DNA of 64,000 nucleotides from Streptomyces pactum (GTDB taxonomy: Bacteria > Actinomycetota > Actinomycetes > Streptomycetales > Streptomycetaceae), in contig NZ_JACYXC010000001.1 of NCBI RefSeq assembly GCF_016031615.1, positions 3,906,001-3,970,000 of the forward strand, written 5' to 3'. Under the pieces are notes generated by a model that was given only the letters and a program-made list of their open reading frames with translations, made no database searches and was not told where the DNA came from. Of the stretch, positions 16,360 through 25,178 are shown one piece after another (within the stretch, counting starts at the first letter, position 1; each line of letters begins with the position of its first letter). The translations under genes and the position numbers were made by a program.

Positions 16360-18657
16360 CTACTTCACCGGCTCCGGCTGTCCGTCGGCACTGCCGCCGG
16401 AGGGCGCGTCCGCGCCGTCGGCCGCCTCACCGGCGCCGTCCGGACCGGCCGGGGTCTTGACCGACTCCAGCAGCAGCTGGGAGACGTCCACGACCTGGAG
16501 CGACTCCTTGGCCTTGCCGTCGTTCTTCTTGCCGTTGACCGAGTCGGTGAGCATCACCAGGCAGAACGGGCAGGCGGTGGAGACGATGTCCGGGTTGAGC
16601 GACAGCGCCTCGTCCACGCGCTCGTTGTTGATGCGCTTGCCGATCCGCTCCTCCATCCACATCCGCGCGCCGCCGGCGCCGCAGCAGAAGCCGCGCTCCT
16701 TGTGGCGGTGCATCTCCTCGTTCCGCAGGCCCGGCACCTTGGCGATGATCTCGCGCGGCGGGGTGTAGACCTTGTTGTGGCGGCCCAGGTAGCACGGGTC
16801 GTGGTAGGTGATCAGCCCCTCGACCGGGGTGACCGGGACCAGCCTGCCCTCGTCGATGAGGTGCTGGAGCAGCTGGGTGTGGTGGATGACCTCGAACTCG
16901 CCGCCGAGCTGGGGGTACTCGTTGGCGATGGTGTTGAAGCAGTGCGGGCAGGTCGCGACGATCTTCTTCTTCGACTTCGGCTTCCGGGTGGACTCGTCCT
17001 CGGAGTCCTCGCCGAAGGCCATGTTGAGCATCTCGACGTTCTGCTGTCCCAGCTGCTGGAAGAGGAACTCGTTGCCCAGCCGGCGCGCGGAGTCACCGGT
17101 GCACGCCTCGTCGCCGCCCATGATCGCGAACTTCACGCCGGCGATGTGCAGCAGCTCGGCGAACGCCTTGGTGGTCTTCTTGGCGCGGTCCTCCAGGGCA
17201 CCGGCGCAGCCCACCCAGTACAGGTAGTCCACCTCGGTGAGGTCCTCGATGTCCTTGCCGACGACCGGGACCTCGAAGTCCACCTCCTTGGTCCACTGCA
17301 GCCGCTGCTTCTTCGCCAGGCCCCAGGGGTTGCCCTTCTTCTCCAGGTTCTTCAGCATCGTGCCGGCCTCGCTGGGGAAGCTGGACTCGATCATGACCTG
17401 GTAGCGGCGCATGTCCACGATGTGGTCCACGTGCTCGATGTCCACCGGGCACTGCTCGACGCAGGCGCCGCAGGTGGTGCAGGACCACAGCACGTCCGGG
17501 TCGATGACGCCGTTCTCCTCCAGCGTCCCGATCAGCGGGCGCTCGGCCTCGGCGAGCGCGGACGCGGGGACGTCCGCCAGCTGCTCGGCGGTGGCCTTCT
17601 CCTCGCCCTCGGCGTCCTTGCCGCCGCCGGCGAGCAGGTAGGGGGCCTTGGCGTGCGCGTGGTCCCGCAGCGCCATGATCAGCAGCTTGGGGGAGAGCGG
17701 CTTGCCGGTGTTCCAGGCCGGGCACTGCGACTGGCAGCGCCCGCACTCGGTGCAGGTGGAGAAGTCGAGCAGGCCCTTCCAGGAGAAGTGCTCGATCTGC
17801 GAGACGCCGAACTGGTCGTCCTCGCCCGGGTCCTCGAAGTCGATCGGCTTGCCGCCGGAGGTCATCGGCGGGACGGCGCCCAGCGCCACGTCACCGCTGG
17901 ACTCGCGCTTGAACCAGATGTTCGGGAAGGCGAGGAAGCGGTGCCAGGCGATGCCCATGTCGGTCTTGAGGGAGACCGTGATCATCCAGATGAACGACGT
18001 CGAGATCTTCACCATCGCGAAGAAGTAGGTGAGGTTCTGCAGCGTCTCGACGCTCATCCCGTCGAAGAGCGCCACCAGCGGGTACGAGGCGAAGAAGCCG
18101 GCCTCGTAGCCGTCCACGCCGTGCTGGGCGCCCTCCAGCGCGTGCAGCGTCATGATCGAGATGCCGACGATGAGGATGACGGTCTCGACGAAGTACGCCT
18201 GGCCGGTGTTGGAGCCCGCGAAGCGCGACTTGCGGCCGGGCCGGCCGGGCCGGTTCAGCTGCCGGATGACGATCAGGACCAGGATGCCCACCGTCGTCAT
18301 CAGGCCCATGAACTCGGTGAACATCTCCCACGGCAGCCAGCCGCCGATGACCGGCAGCAGCCAGTCCGACCGGAAGAGCTGGCCGATGGCGTTGACGATG
18401 GTCAGCAGCAGGGAGAAGAAGCCCACCGCCACGAACCAGTGCGCGACACCGACGATGCCCCACTTGTTCATCCGGGTGTGGCCGAGGAACTCCTTGACCA
18501 CGGTGACGGTGCGCTGGACGGGGTCGTCGGTCCGGGAGCCCGCGGGGACCGGCTGGCCCAGCCGCATGTGGCGGTAGATCTGCAGGATGGCGCGGCCGAA
18601 CAGGGCGACGCCGACCGCGATGAGGACCAGCGACACGATGATCGCGGCGAGTTGCAT
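16360..18657 (-). CDS. Membrane (Fe-S)-binding oxidoreductase, HdrD/GlpC-like
   Basis: Electron-transfer protein of 765 aa. The N terminus has about five membrane segments with a NarI-like look (VALFGRAILQIYRHMRL, VGVAHWFVAVGFFSLLLTIV and others) that probably bind heme b. Two 4Fe-4S motifs follow: CTECGRCQSQCP near residue 302 and CTTCGACVEQCP near 391. The C-terminal part has two cysteine-rich CCG domains: YWVGCAGALEDR near 478, then HDPCYLGRHN and GFCCGAGGARMW near 619-660, the architecture that binds a non-cubane Fe-S centre in heterodisulfide reductases and GlpC. Start ATG 18657 has GAGGAG upstream. It likely passes electrons between a cytoplasmic donor and membrane quinones; the substrate is unknown. 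It is divergent from dnaK. Confidence 0.88.
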   Translation of the reverse strand: MQLAAIIVSLVLIAVGVALFGRAILQIYRHMRLGQPVPAGSRTDDPVQRTVTVVKEFLGHTRMNKWGIVGVAHWFVAVGFFSLLLTIVNAIGQLFRSDWLLPVIGGWLPWEMFTEFMGLMTTVGILVLIVIRQLNRPGRPGRKSRFAGSNTGQAYFVETVILIVGISIMTLHALEGAQHGVDGYEAGFFASYPLVALFDGMSVETLQNLTYFFAMVKISTSFIWMITVSLKTDMGIAWHRFLAFPNIWFKRESSGDVALGAVPPMTSGGKPIDFEDPGEDDQFGVSQIEHFSWKGLLDFSTCTECGRCQSQCPAWNTGKPLSPKLLIMALRDHAHAKAPYLLAGGGKDAEGEEKATAEQLADVPASALAEAERPLIGTLEENGVIDPDVLWSCTTCGACVEQCPVDIEHVDHIVDMRRYQVMIESSFPSEAGTMLKNLEKKGNPWGLAKKQRLQWTKEVDFEVPVVGKDIEDLTEVDYLYWVGCAGALEDRAKKTTKAFAELLHIAGVKFAIMGGDEACTGDSARRLGNEFLFQQLGQQNVEMLNMAFGEDSEDESTRKPKSKKKIVATCPHCFNTIANEYPQLGGEFEVIHHTQLLQHLIDEGRLVPVTPVEGLITYHDPCYLGRHNKVYTPPREIIAKVPGLRNEEMHRHKERGFCCGAGGARMWMEERIGKRINNERVDEALSLNPDIVSTACPFCLVMLTDSVNGKKNDGKAKESLQVVDVSQLLLESVKTPAGPDGAGEAADGADAPSGGSADGQPEPVK

Positions 18658-18874
18658 TGGGGGCTCCTCGAACCTGCGAGAGCGGTGATGACGATTGATT
18701 ACTAAGCAGTAACTTACCCGGTCTCTGCCGAGATTACCGAGGAATCGGTACCCGCGCAGTCGGCCCCGCCGGTGATCTGTGTCGCTCAGGGTGCCCTGGC
18801 CCGGTTCGGTTCCGGCCCGCGCGGCCACCTCCAGTGTCCCCGCTCACGGCGCTGCGGATAAGGGCCGTATAAAA

Positions 18875-18895
18875 CCTGAGCCGGGTCGACTCATG
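18875..18895. promoter_or_regulatory. HAIR element (HspR binding site), distal copy
   Basis: CCTGAGC-N7-ACTCATG resembles the HspR consensus CTTGAGT-N7-ACTCAAG with the 7-base spacer conserved. It lies 75 bp upstream of the dnaK ATG and next to a TATAAA sequence at 18869-18874. Confidence 0.6.
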
Positions 18896-18927
18896 TCTGT
18901 TGACAGCGGCGGGTCGGTCAGGCACCC

Positions 18928-18948
18928 TTGAGCCTGTTCCACTCAATG
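18928..18948. promoter_or_regulatory. HAIR element (HspR binding site), proximal copy
   Basis: CTTGAGC-N7-ACTCAAT matches the HspR operator CTTGAGT-N7-ACTCAAG with two mismatches. A good -35-like TTGACA lies at 18901-18906, so the box overlaps the expected start of the dnaK operon. HspR, the last gene of this operon, binds such sites and represses it; the pairing gives negative feedback. Confidence 0.85.
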
Positions 18949-18969
18949 CTGTAGCTGGAGGATTGCGAC

Positions 18970-20826
18970 ATGGCACGTGCGGTCGGCATCGACCTGGGTA
19001 CGACGAACTCCGTCGTCAGTGTTCTCGAAGGCGGTGAGCCCACCGTCATCACCAACGCCGAGGGCGCCAGGACCACGCCGTCCGTCGTGGCCTTCGCCAA
19101 GAACGGCGAGGTGCTGGTCGGTGAGGTCGCCAAGCGCCAGGCGGTGACCAACGTGGACCGGACCATCCGGTCGGTCAAGCGCCACATGGGCACCGACTGG
19201 AAGATCGGCCTGGACGGCAAGGACTTCAACCCCCAGCAGATCAGCGCCTTCATCCTGCAGAAGCTGAAGCGGGACGCCGAGGCGTACCTGGGTGAGAAGG
19301 TCACCGACGCCGTCATCACCGTCCCGGCGTACTTCAACGACTCCGAGCGCCAGGCCACCAAGGAGGCCGGTGAGATCGCGGGCCTCAACGTCCTGCGCAT
19401 CGTCAACGAGCCGACCGCGGCCGCGCTCGCCTACGGTCTGGAGAAGGACGACCAGACCATCCTCGTCTTCGACCTCGGTGGCGGCACCTTCGACGTCTCG
19501 CTGCTGGAGATCGGCGACGGCGTGGTCGAGGTGAAGGCCACCAACGGTGACAACCACCTCGGTGGTGACGACTGGGACCAGCGGATCGTGGACTACCTGG
19601 TCAAGCAGTTCCAGTCCGGTCACGGCGTGGACCTGTCCAAGGACAAGATGGCCCTCCAGCGCCTGCGCGAGGCGGCGGAGAAGGCCAAGATCGAGCTGTC
19701 CTCGTCCACCGAGACCTCGATCAACCTGCCGTACATCACGGCCTCCGCCGAGGGCCCGCTGCACCTGGACGAGAAGCTCACCCGCGCCCAGTTCCAGCAG
19801 CTCACCGCGGACCTGCTGGAGCGCTGCAAGACCCCGTTCAACAACGTCATCAAGGACGCCGGCATCAGCCTGTCCGAGATCGACCACGTGGTCCTGGTCG
19901 GCGGCTCCACCCGGATGCCCGCCGTCTCCGAGCTGGTCAAGGAGCTGACCGGCGGCAAGGAGGCCAACAAGGGCGTCAACCCGGACGAGGTCGTCGCCAT
20001 CGGCGCCTCGCTCCAGGCCGGTGTCCTCAAGGGCGAGGTCAAGGACGTCCTGCTGCTCGACGTCACCCCGCTGTCCCTGGGCATCGAGACCAAGGGCGGC
20101 ATCATGACCAAGCTGATCGAGCGGAACACCACCATCCCGACCAAGCGGTCGGAGATCTTCACCACGGCCGAGGACAACCAGCCGTCGGTGCAGATCCAGG
20201 TCTACCAGGGCGAGCGCGAGATCGCCGCGTACAACAAGAAGCTCGGCATGTTCGAGCTGACCGGCCTGCCGCCGGCCCCGCGCGGCGTGCCGCAGATCGA
20301 GGTCACCTTCGACATCGACGCCAACGGCATCATGCACGTGGCCGCGAAGGACCTGGGCACCGGCAAGGAGCAGAAGATGACCGTCACCGGCGGCTCCTCG
20401 CTGCCGAAGGACGAGGTCGACCGGATGCGCCAGGAGGCCGAGCAGTACGCGGAGGAGGACCACCGCCGCCGCGAGGCCGCCGAGACCCGCAACCAGGCCG
20501 AGCAGCTCGTGTACCAGACCGAGAAGTTCCTCAAGGACAACGAGGAGAAGGTCCCGGCCGAGGTGAAGACCGAGGTCGAGACCGCGGTCGGCGAGCTGAA
20601 GGAGAAGCTCAAGGGCGAGGACTCCGCCGAGATCCGCACCGCCACCGAGAAGGTCGCCGCGGTCAGCCAGAAGCTCGGCCAGGCGCTGTACGCCGACGCC
20701 CAGGGCGCGCAGGCGGCGGGTGACGGCGCGGGTGCCGCCGGGGCCGGCCAGGCCAAGGCGGACGACGACGTCGTGGACGCCGAGATCGTCGACGACGAGA
20801 AGACCGGCAAGGGCGGTGCGGCGTGA
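18970..20826 (+). CDS. dnaK: Chaperone DnaK (Hsp70)
   Basis: ATP-dependent Hsp70 chaperone of 618 aa. The ATPase domain opens with AVGIDLGTTNSVVSVLEGG; phosphate loop FDLGGGTFDVSLLEIGDG and LVGGSTRMPAV are intact; the substrate-binding domain follows from about residue 355 (DVTPLSLGIETKGG) and the helical lid is at the C terminus, which ends in an acidic/Ala-Gly tail. Ribosome binding site GGAGG at 18954-18961 supports ATG 18970. First gene of the dnaK-grpE-dnaJ-hspR operon; the grpE GTG overlaps its stop codon. DnaK also acts with HspR as its corepressor in Streptomyces, which explains the feedback. Confidence 0.98.
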   Translation: MARAVGIDLGTTNSVVSVLEGGEPTVITNAEGARTTPSVVAFAKNGEVLVGEVAKRQAVTNVDRTIRSVKRHMGTDWKIGLDGKDFNPQQISAFILQKLKRDAEAYLGEKVTDAVITVPAYFNDSERQATKEAGEIAGLNVLRIVNEPTAAALAYGLEKDDQTILVFDLGGGTFDVSLLEIGDGVVEVKATNGDNHLGGDDWDQRIVDYLVKQFQSGHGVDLSKDKMALQRLREAAEKAKIELSSSTETSINLPYITASAEGPLHLDEKLTRAQFQQLTADLLERCKTPFNNVIKDAGISLSEIDHVVLVGGSTRMPAVSELVKELTGGKEANKGVNPDEVVAIGASLQAGVLKGEVKDVLLLDVTPLSLGIETKGGIMTKLIERNTTIPTKRSEIFTTAEDNQPSVQIQVYQGEREIAAYNKKLGMFELTGLPPAPRGVPQIEVTFDIDANGIMHVAAKDLGTGKEQKMTVTGGSSLPKDEVDRMRQEAEQYAEEDHRRREAAETRNQAEQLVYQTEKFLKDNEEKVPAEVKTEVETAVGELKEKLKGEDSAEIRTATEKVAAVSQKLGQALYADAQGAQAAGDGAGAAGAGQAKADDDVVDAEIVDDEKTGKGGAA

Positions 20827-21467
20827 CCGAGGAGACACCGGGCTTTGAGGAGAAGCCCGACGTTTCTCCCGAAGCCGCGAAGGACACGGACGACACGGCG
20901 CAGGCCGCCGGGCCCTCGGACAAGGGGGGCCCGAAGGCCGGTGACGAGCAGCAGGAGACCGGCCTCCAGGCGCAGCTGGACCAGGCCCGCGCGGCGCTCG
21001 GCGAGCGCACCGCGGACCTCCAGCGGCTCCAGGCGGAGTACCAGAACTACCGCCGACGGGTGGAGCGGGACCGGGCCACGGTCAAGGAGATCGCGGTCGC
21101 GAACCTGCTCGGCGAGCTGCTGCCGGTGCTCGACGACATCGGTCGCGCCCGCGACCACGGCGAGCTGGTCGGCGGCTTCAAGTCGGTGGCCGAGTCGCTG
21201 GAGACGGTCGTCGCCAAGCTGGGCCTGCAGCAGTTCGGCAAGGAGGGCGAGCCCTTCGACCCGCTGGTGCACGAGGCGCTGATGCACAGTTACGCGCCGG
21301 ACGTCACCGAGACCACGTGCGTGCAGATCCTGCAGCCGGGGTATCGCATCGGCGAGCGGACCATCCGCCCCGCGCGGGTCGCGGTCGCCGAGCCCCAGCC
21401 GGGCGCCCAGGGCAAGTCCGACGAGACGGCCGCCGACGAGGAGAGCGGTGGCCCGGAAGAGGGCTGA
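20823..21467 (+). CDS. grpE: Nucleotide exchange factor GrpE
   Basis: Releases ADP from DnaK. The acidic, unstructured N terminus (about 45 residues) is followed by a long coiled coil (LQAQLDQARAALGERTADLQ) and the beta domain with QQFGKEGEPFDPLVHEALMH. The 214-aa length is usual for actinobacterial GrpE. It begins with GTG overlapping the dnaK stop by 4 bp (GTGA), which implies translational coupling. The C-terminal tail beyond the beta domain is acidic and low-complexity. Confidence 0.97.
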   Translation: MTEETPGFEEKPDVSPEAAKDTDDTAQAAGPSDKGGPKAGDEQQETGLQAQLDQARAALGERTADLQRLQAEYQNYRRRVERDRATVKEIAVANLLGELLPVLDDIGRARDHGELVGGFKSVAESLETVVAKLGLQQFGKEGEPFDPLVHEALMHSYAPDVTETTCVQILQPGYRIGERTIRPARVAVAEPQPGAQGKSDETAADEESGGPEEG

Positions 21468-21581
21468 GGTGACGGCTGACACCGGACGGTCGGGTATAGC
21501 CGGGGCAGGCACGGACGGGCGCGGCCCGGCCGGGCCGGCCCCGGTCCGGGCGGCCACTGCGAGAGAGGAGGGACACCGAGG

Positions 21582-22760
21582 ATGAGCCTCAGCAGGGATG
21601 TACTGGAGAAGGATCTGTACAAGGTCCTCGGTGTCCCGAAGGACGCCACCGAGGCGGAGATCAAGAAGGCGTACCGGAAGCTCGCCCGCGAGTACCACCC
21701 GGACGCCAACAAGTCCGACGCCACCGCCGAGGAGCGCTTCAAGGAGATCTCCGAGGCGAACGACGTGCTCAGCGACCCCAAGCGGCGCAAGGAGTACGAC
21801 GAGGCGCGGGCCCTGTTCGGCAACGGCGGCTTCCGCGCGGGGCCGGGCGGCGCGGGATCCACCGGCACCTTCAACTTCGACCTCGGCGACCTCTTCGGGG
21901 GCGGCGGCGGGCCGGGCGGCGGTGCCGGCGGCTTCGGCGGCGGGCTCGGCGACGTCTTCGGCGGCCTGTTCAACCGGGGCGCCGGGCGTCCGCAGCCGCG
22001 CCGCGGCCAGGACGTGGAGTCCGAGGTGACGCTGAGCTTCACCGAGGCGGTCGAGGGCGCCACCGTCCCGCTGCGGATGTCCAGCCAGGCCCCGTGCAAG
22101 GCCTGCGCGGGCACCGGCGACAAGAACGGCACCCCGCGGGTCTGCCCGACCTGTGTGGGCACCGGCCAGGTCACCCGGGGCGCGGGCGGCGGCTTCTCGC
22201 TCACCGACCCGTGCGCGGACTGCCGCGGCCGGGGCCTGATCGCGGAGAACCCCTGCGACGTGTGCAAGGGCAGCGGGCGCGCCCGCTCCGCGCGCACCAT
22301 GCAGGTCCGCATCCCGGCGGGCGTCAGCGACGGGCAGCGCATCCGGCTGCGCGGCAAGGGCGCGCCCGGGGAGACCGGCGGGCCGGCCGGCGACCTGTAC
22401 GTGGTGGTCCACGTCGAGTCCCACCCGGTGTTCGGCCGCAAGGGCGACAACCTGACCGTCACCGTGCCGGTCACCTTCACCGAGGCCGCGCTCGGTGGTG
22501 AGGTGAAGGTGCCGACCCTGGGCGGGCCGCCGGTCACCCTGAAGCTGCCGGCCGGCACCCCCAGCGGGCGCACCATGCGCGCCCGCGGCAAGGGTGCGGT
22601 GCGCAAGGACGGCACCCATGGCGACCTGCTGGTCACCATCGAGGTCGCCGTGCCCAAGGAACTCAGCGACAAGGCCCGCGAGGCGCTGGAGTCCTACCGG
22701 GAGGCCACCGCGGGTGAGGACCCGCGTGCGGAGCTGTTCCAGGCCGCGAAGGGAGCATGA
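21582..22760 (+). CDS. dnaJ: Co-chaperone DnaJ
   Basis: Stimulates DnaK ATPase and delivers substrates. The J domain (residues about 10-75) has the HPD motif in REYHPDANKSD. A Gly/Phe-rich linker follows (FGGGLGDVFGGLF), then the zinc-binding region with four CxxCxGxG repeats: CKACAGTG, CPTCVGTG, CADCRGRG and CDVCKGSG. The C-terminal substrate-binding domains are complete. 392 aa, type I DnaJ. It starts 115 bp after grpE and overlaps hspR by 4 bp (ATGA). Confidence 0.97.
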   Translation: MSLSRDVLEKDLYKVLGVPKDATEAEIKKAYRKLAREYHPDANKSDATAEERFKEISEANDVLSDPKRRKEYDEARALFGNGGFRAGPGGAGSTGTFNFDLGDLFGGGGGPGGGAGGFGGGLGDVFGGLFNRGAGRPQPRRGQDVESEVTLSFTEAVEGATVPLRMSSQAPCKACAGTGDKNGTPRVCPTCVGTGQVTRGAGGGFSLTDPCADCRGRGLIAENPCDVCKGSGRARSARTMQVRIPAGVSDGQRIRLRGKGAPGETGGPAGDLYVVVHVESHPVFGRKGDNLTVTVPVTFTEAALGGEVKVPTLGGPPVTLKLPAGTPSGRTMRARGKGAVRKDGTHGDLLVTIEVAVPKELSDKAREALESYREATAGEDPRAELFQAAKGA

Positions 22761-23230
22761 CCTCAATGGATCCGACGAACAGGGACGGGCGGCGACGCAA
22801 CCCGTACTACGAGCTGACGGACGAGACGCCGGTGTACGTCATCTCGGTGGCGGCCCAGCTCTCGGGCCTGCACCCGCAGACCCTGCGGCAGTACGACCGC
22901 CTGGGCCTGGTCTCGCCGGACCGCACGGCGGGGCGGGGCCGCCGCTACTCGGCGCGCGACATCGAGCTGCTCCGCCAGGTGCAGCAGCTGTCGCAGGACG
23001 AGGGGATCAACCTCGCCGGCATCAAGCGCATCATCGAGCTGGAGAACCAGGTCGCCGCGCTCCAGGCGCGGGTCGCCGAGCTCCAGCAGGCGCTGGAGGG
23101 CGCGGCGGCGGCGATGCGGCAGCGCGAGGCGGCGGTGCACGCCTCGTACCGCCGCGACCTGGTGCCCTACCAGGACGTGCAGCAGGCGAGCGCGCTGGTG
23201 GTCTGGCGGCCCAAGCGGCCGGCGGAGTAG
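22757..23230 (+). CDS. hspR: Heat-shock repressor HspR (MerR family)
   Basis: MerR-family repressor of the chaperone genes. The winged HTH reads VYVISVAAQLSGLHPQTLRQ and then YDRLGLVSPDRTAGRGRRYS, followed by a coiled-coil dimerisation helix (INLAGIKRIIELENQVAALQ). 157 aa. Last gene of the dnaK operon, with its start overlapping dnaJ. Its targets in this window are the HAIR boxes at 18875-18895, 18928-18948 and in front of clpB (48236-48256). A second ATG four codons in (MDPTNRD) is an alternative start. Confidence 0.95.
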   Translation: MTSMDPTNRDGRRRNPYYELTDETPVYVISVAAQLSGLHPQTLRQYDRLGLVSPDRTAGRGRRYSARDIELLRQVQQLSQDEGINLAGIKRIIELENQVAALQARVAELQQALEGAAAAMRQREAAVHASYRRDLVPYQDVQQASALVVWRPKRPAE

Positions 23231-23298
23231 GCCGCGCCCGGCGTCGGAGCCACGGCGGAGGGCCCGGCGGCGCCCGGCGCCCCGGACCGCCGCCCCCG

Positions 23299-23333
23299 CG
23301 TCCCCCGGACCGTTCACCACGGACCGGGGGACG
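23299..23333. terminator. Terminator of the dnaK-hspR operon
   Basis: Stem of 10 bp (CGTCCCCCGG and complement) extended by 4 more pairs past one A-A mismatch, loop TTCACC-type, 70 bp after the hspR stop codon. The surrounding 350 bp up to the lipoprotein gene hold nothing else recognisable. Confidence 0.65.
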
Positions 23334-23583
23334 TCGCCGTTCCCGCCGGCGGGCGACCCGGGGGCTGCCGCGGGGACGTCACGGCCGCCGGCCGGGCCCC
23401 GTCCCCGGTTGCCGGGCCGGGCCGGGCCGGTGCCGTGCGCGGGCGGCGGGCCGGGCCGTCAGCCACCGACCGGGGTCCTCGCCCCCGAAACCGCGGGACT
23501 CCGGGGCGGACCGGGTCCGGTCCCGTCGTCGCGGTCCGGATCCGGTGGCCGGGTGGGGGGCGTACCGGTCCGCCGGGGTGGGT

Positions 23584-24264
23584 TCAGCCGACCTGTTCCA
23601 GGTCCGCCCGCATCCGTACGAAGAGCGCGCCGGCCTCGGGCAGGGTGCTGTCCGGGAAGAGGGCCACGGCGGCGGTGGACTCGTCGGCCCACCCGCAGAT
23701 GACGTTGCCGCTCTCGCTCAACGAGGCGAGCAGACACTCCACCGAGCCGCCCAGCTCCCCGGCGTCCGCCACCGGCTCCGCCGTCGGCTGCCCCAGCTCG
23801 GGGTCCCAGCCGGCGTGGTCGAGCATGCCCCGCCACAGGTGCTCACGCCGCTTCGAGGTGTCCTCGGGCACGTTGTCCACGCCCTCGAAGAGCACCGGCG
23901 CGCCGCTGTCCCCGGGCGCCCGGTAGTTGCCGGCGACCAGCGTCATCCCGTCGCGCATCTCGCCCGGGTCCACCGGGAGGTCGCTCAGCGCGCCGTCGCC
24001 GGTCACCCGCGTCAGTCCGCCGGCCTGTGCGGCGTCCACCAGCGTGCGCCGGCCGTCCGTCCCGGCGGAGGGGGTGGCGGTGCCGGAAGGCGTGGTGGAC
24101 GGGGTGGCGGACGGCGGTGCCGCCTTCGAGGTCTGCGGCGCGGAGGGCGCGGACGCCGACGGGTCCACGGCGCGGTCGTCCTCGTTGCAGCCGGTCACGG
24201 CGAGCAGCAGGACGGTGGCGACGGCGGTGGCGGCGAGCGTTCTGCCGCGGCGGACGTGGTTCAT
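23584..24264 (-). CDS. Secreted lipoprotein, unknown function
   Basis: A 226-aa lipoprotein. The signal peptide runs RRGRTLAATAVATVLLLAVTGC with the lipobox LAVTGC, so the cysteine at about residue 26 would be acylated and the protein anchored outside the membrane. A Ser/Thr/Pro-rich linker of about 45 residues follows, then a globular domain with LVDAAQAGGLTRVTGDGAL and a cysteine pair (ECLLASL...NVICGW) that may form a disulfide. ATG 24264 has a GGGGGGA ribosome binding site. The family resembles the DUF3558-type lipoproteins of actinomycetes only loosely. It sits between the chaperone operon and a divergent acetyltransferase gene. Confidence 0.72.
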   Translation of the reverse strand: MNHVRRGRTLAATAVATVLLLAVTGCNEDDRAVDPSASAPSAPQTSKAAPPSATPSTTPSGTATPSAGTDGRRTLVDAAQAGGLTRVTGDGALSDLPVDPGEMRDGMTLVAGNYRAPGDSGAPVLFEGVDNVPEDTSKRREHLWRGMLDHAGWDPELGQPTAEPVADAGELGGSVECLLASLSESGNVICGWADESTAAVALFPDSTLPEAGALFVRMRADLEQVG

Positions 24265-24536
24265 CGGATGGTCCCCCCTGGAAGCGGTACTGCCCCGGGC
24301 GGGCAGCCGTGATCGTTGACGTAGGGGCACATCCTGCCGGTTCCCGGAACTTTTCCCGACTTCTCACCAGTTCCGGTAAGGCGTCCGTCACGTTCCGTGC
24401 CGCCGTTCCCGTCCTCTGCCCGCCTTCCGGTCCGGTCCGCCGGTGCCACGCGGGCCGCACCCGTGCCGACCGGGGTGGGAAGATCCTCCCCGAGGCCACC
24501 GGGCACGAGGCGCGAGGTACGACCGTGGAGGGCGAC

Positions 24537-25094
24537 ATGTACGCGATACCCCTGGGCGACGACGGCGCGCGGCTGTGTCCGCTGGAGCCCTGGCAGGCGG
24601 CGGAGTTCCTGGCGCACATCGACCGGGGCCGGGAGTTCATCGGGCGGTACAACGGGCTGCCCGACGTCGTCACCGACCTGGCGTCCAGCCGCGCGTACCT
24701 CGCCTCGTACGCGGAGAAGGCCGCGGCCGACACCGGCCGGATCTGCGGCATCCGGTCGGACGGCACGCTCGTCGGCGCGGTCATCCTGCGCACCATGGAC
24801 ACCGCCCAGGGCACCGCGGAGGCCGGCTGCTGGCTGGAGCCGGCGGCGGCGGGCCGGGGGCTGGTGACCCGGGCGGCGCGGGTGCTGATCGACTGGGCCG
24901 TCGAGGAGCGCGGCATCCACCGGGTGGAGTGGTGGGTCTCCTCCGGGAACGCGCCCAGCATCGCCGTCGCCCGGCGGCTGGGGATGACCCGGGAGGGGGT
25001 GCTGCGGCAGAGCTATCTCTACCGCGGGGAGCGGCACGACCAGGAGATCTGGTCGGTGCTCGCCCCCGAGTGGCGGGCGGCCCGGGACGCCTGA
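24537..25094 (+). CDS. GNAT acetyltransferase, RimJ/RimL-like
   Basis: A 185-aa GNAT-family enzyme that would transfer an acetyl group from acetyl-CoA to an amine or N terminus. The acetyl-CoA loop appears in AGCWLEPAAAGRGLVTRAAR, followed by the helix WAVEERGIHRVEWWVSSGN and the C-terminal ARRLGMTREGVLRQSYLYRG, which is the RimL-type pattern seen in ribosomal-protein or small-molecule acetylases. Start ATG 24537 has GGAGGG upstream; an in-frame GTG at 24525 is possible. Substrate unknown. Confidence 0.85.
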   Translation: MYAIPLGDDGARLCPLEPWQAAEFLAHIDRGREFIGRYNGLPDVVTDLASSRAYLASYAEKAAADTGRICGIRSDGTLVGAVILRTMDTAQGTAEAGCWLEPAAAGRGLVTRAARVLIDWAVEERGIHRVEWWVSSGNAPSIAVARRLGMTREGVLRQSYLYRGERHDQEIWSVLAPEWRAARDA

Positions 25095-25178
25095 GCCGGC
25101 GCACCCGCCACACCGCCTCCGGGCCGCTCGCCGGCCGGCTCTACGCTGGGCCGGCATCCGACCCGGAAAGGCGATGTG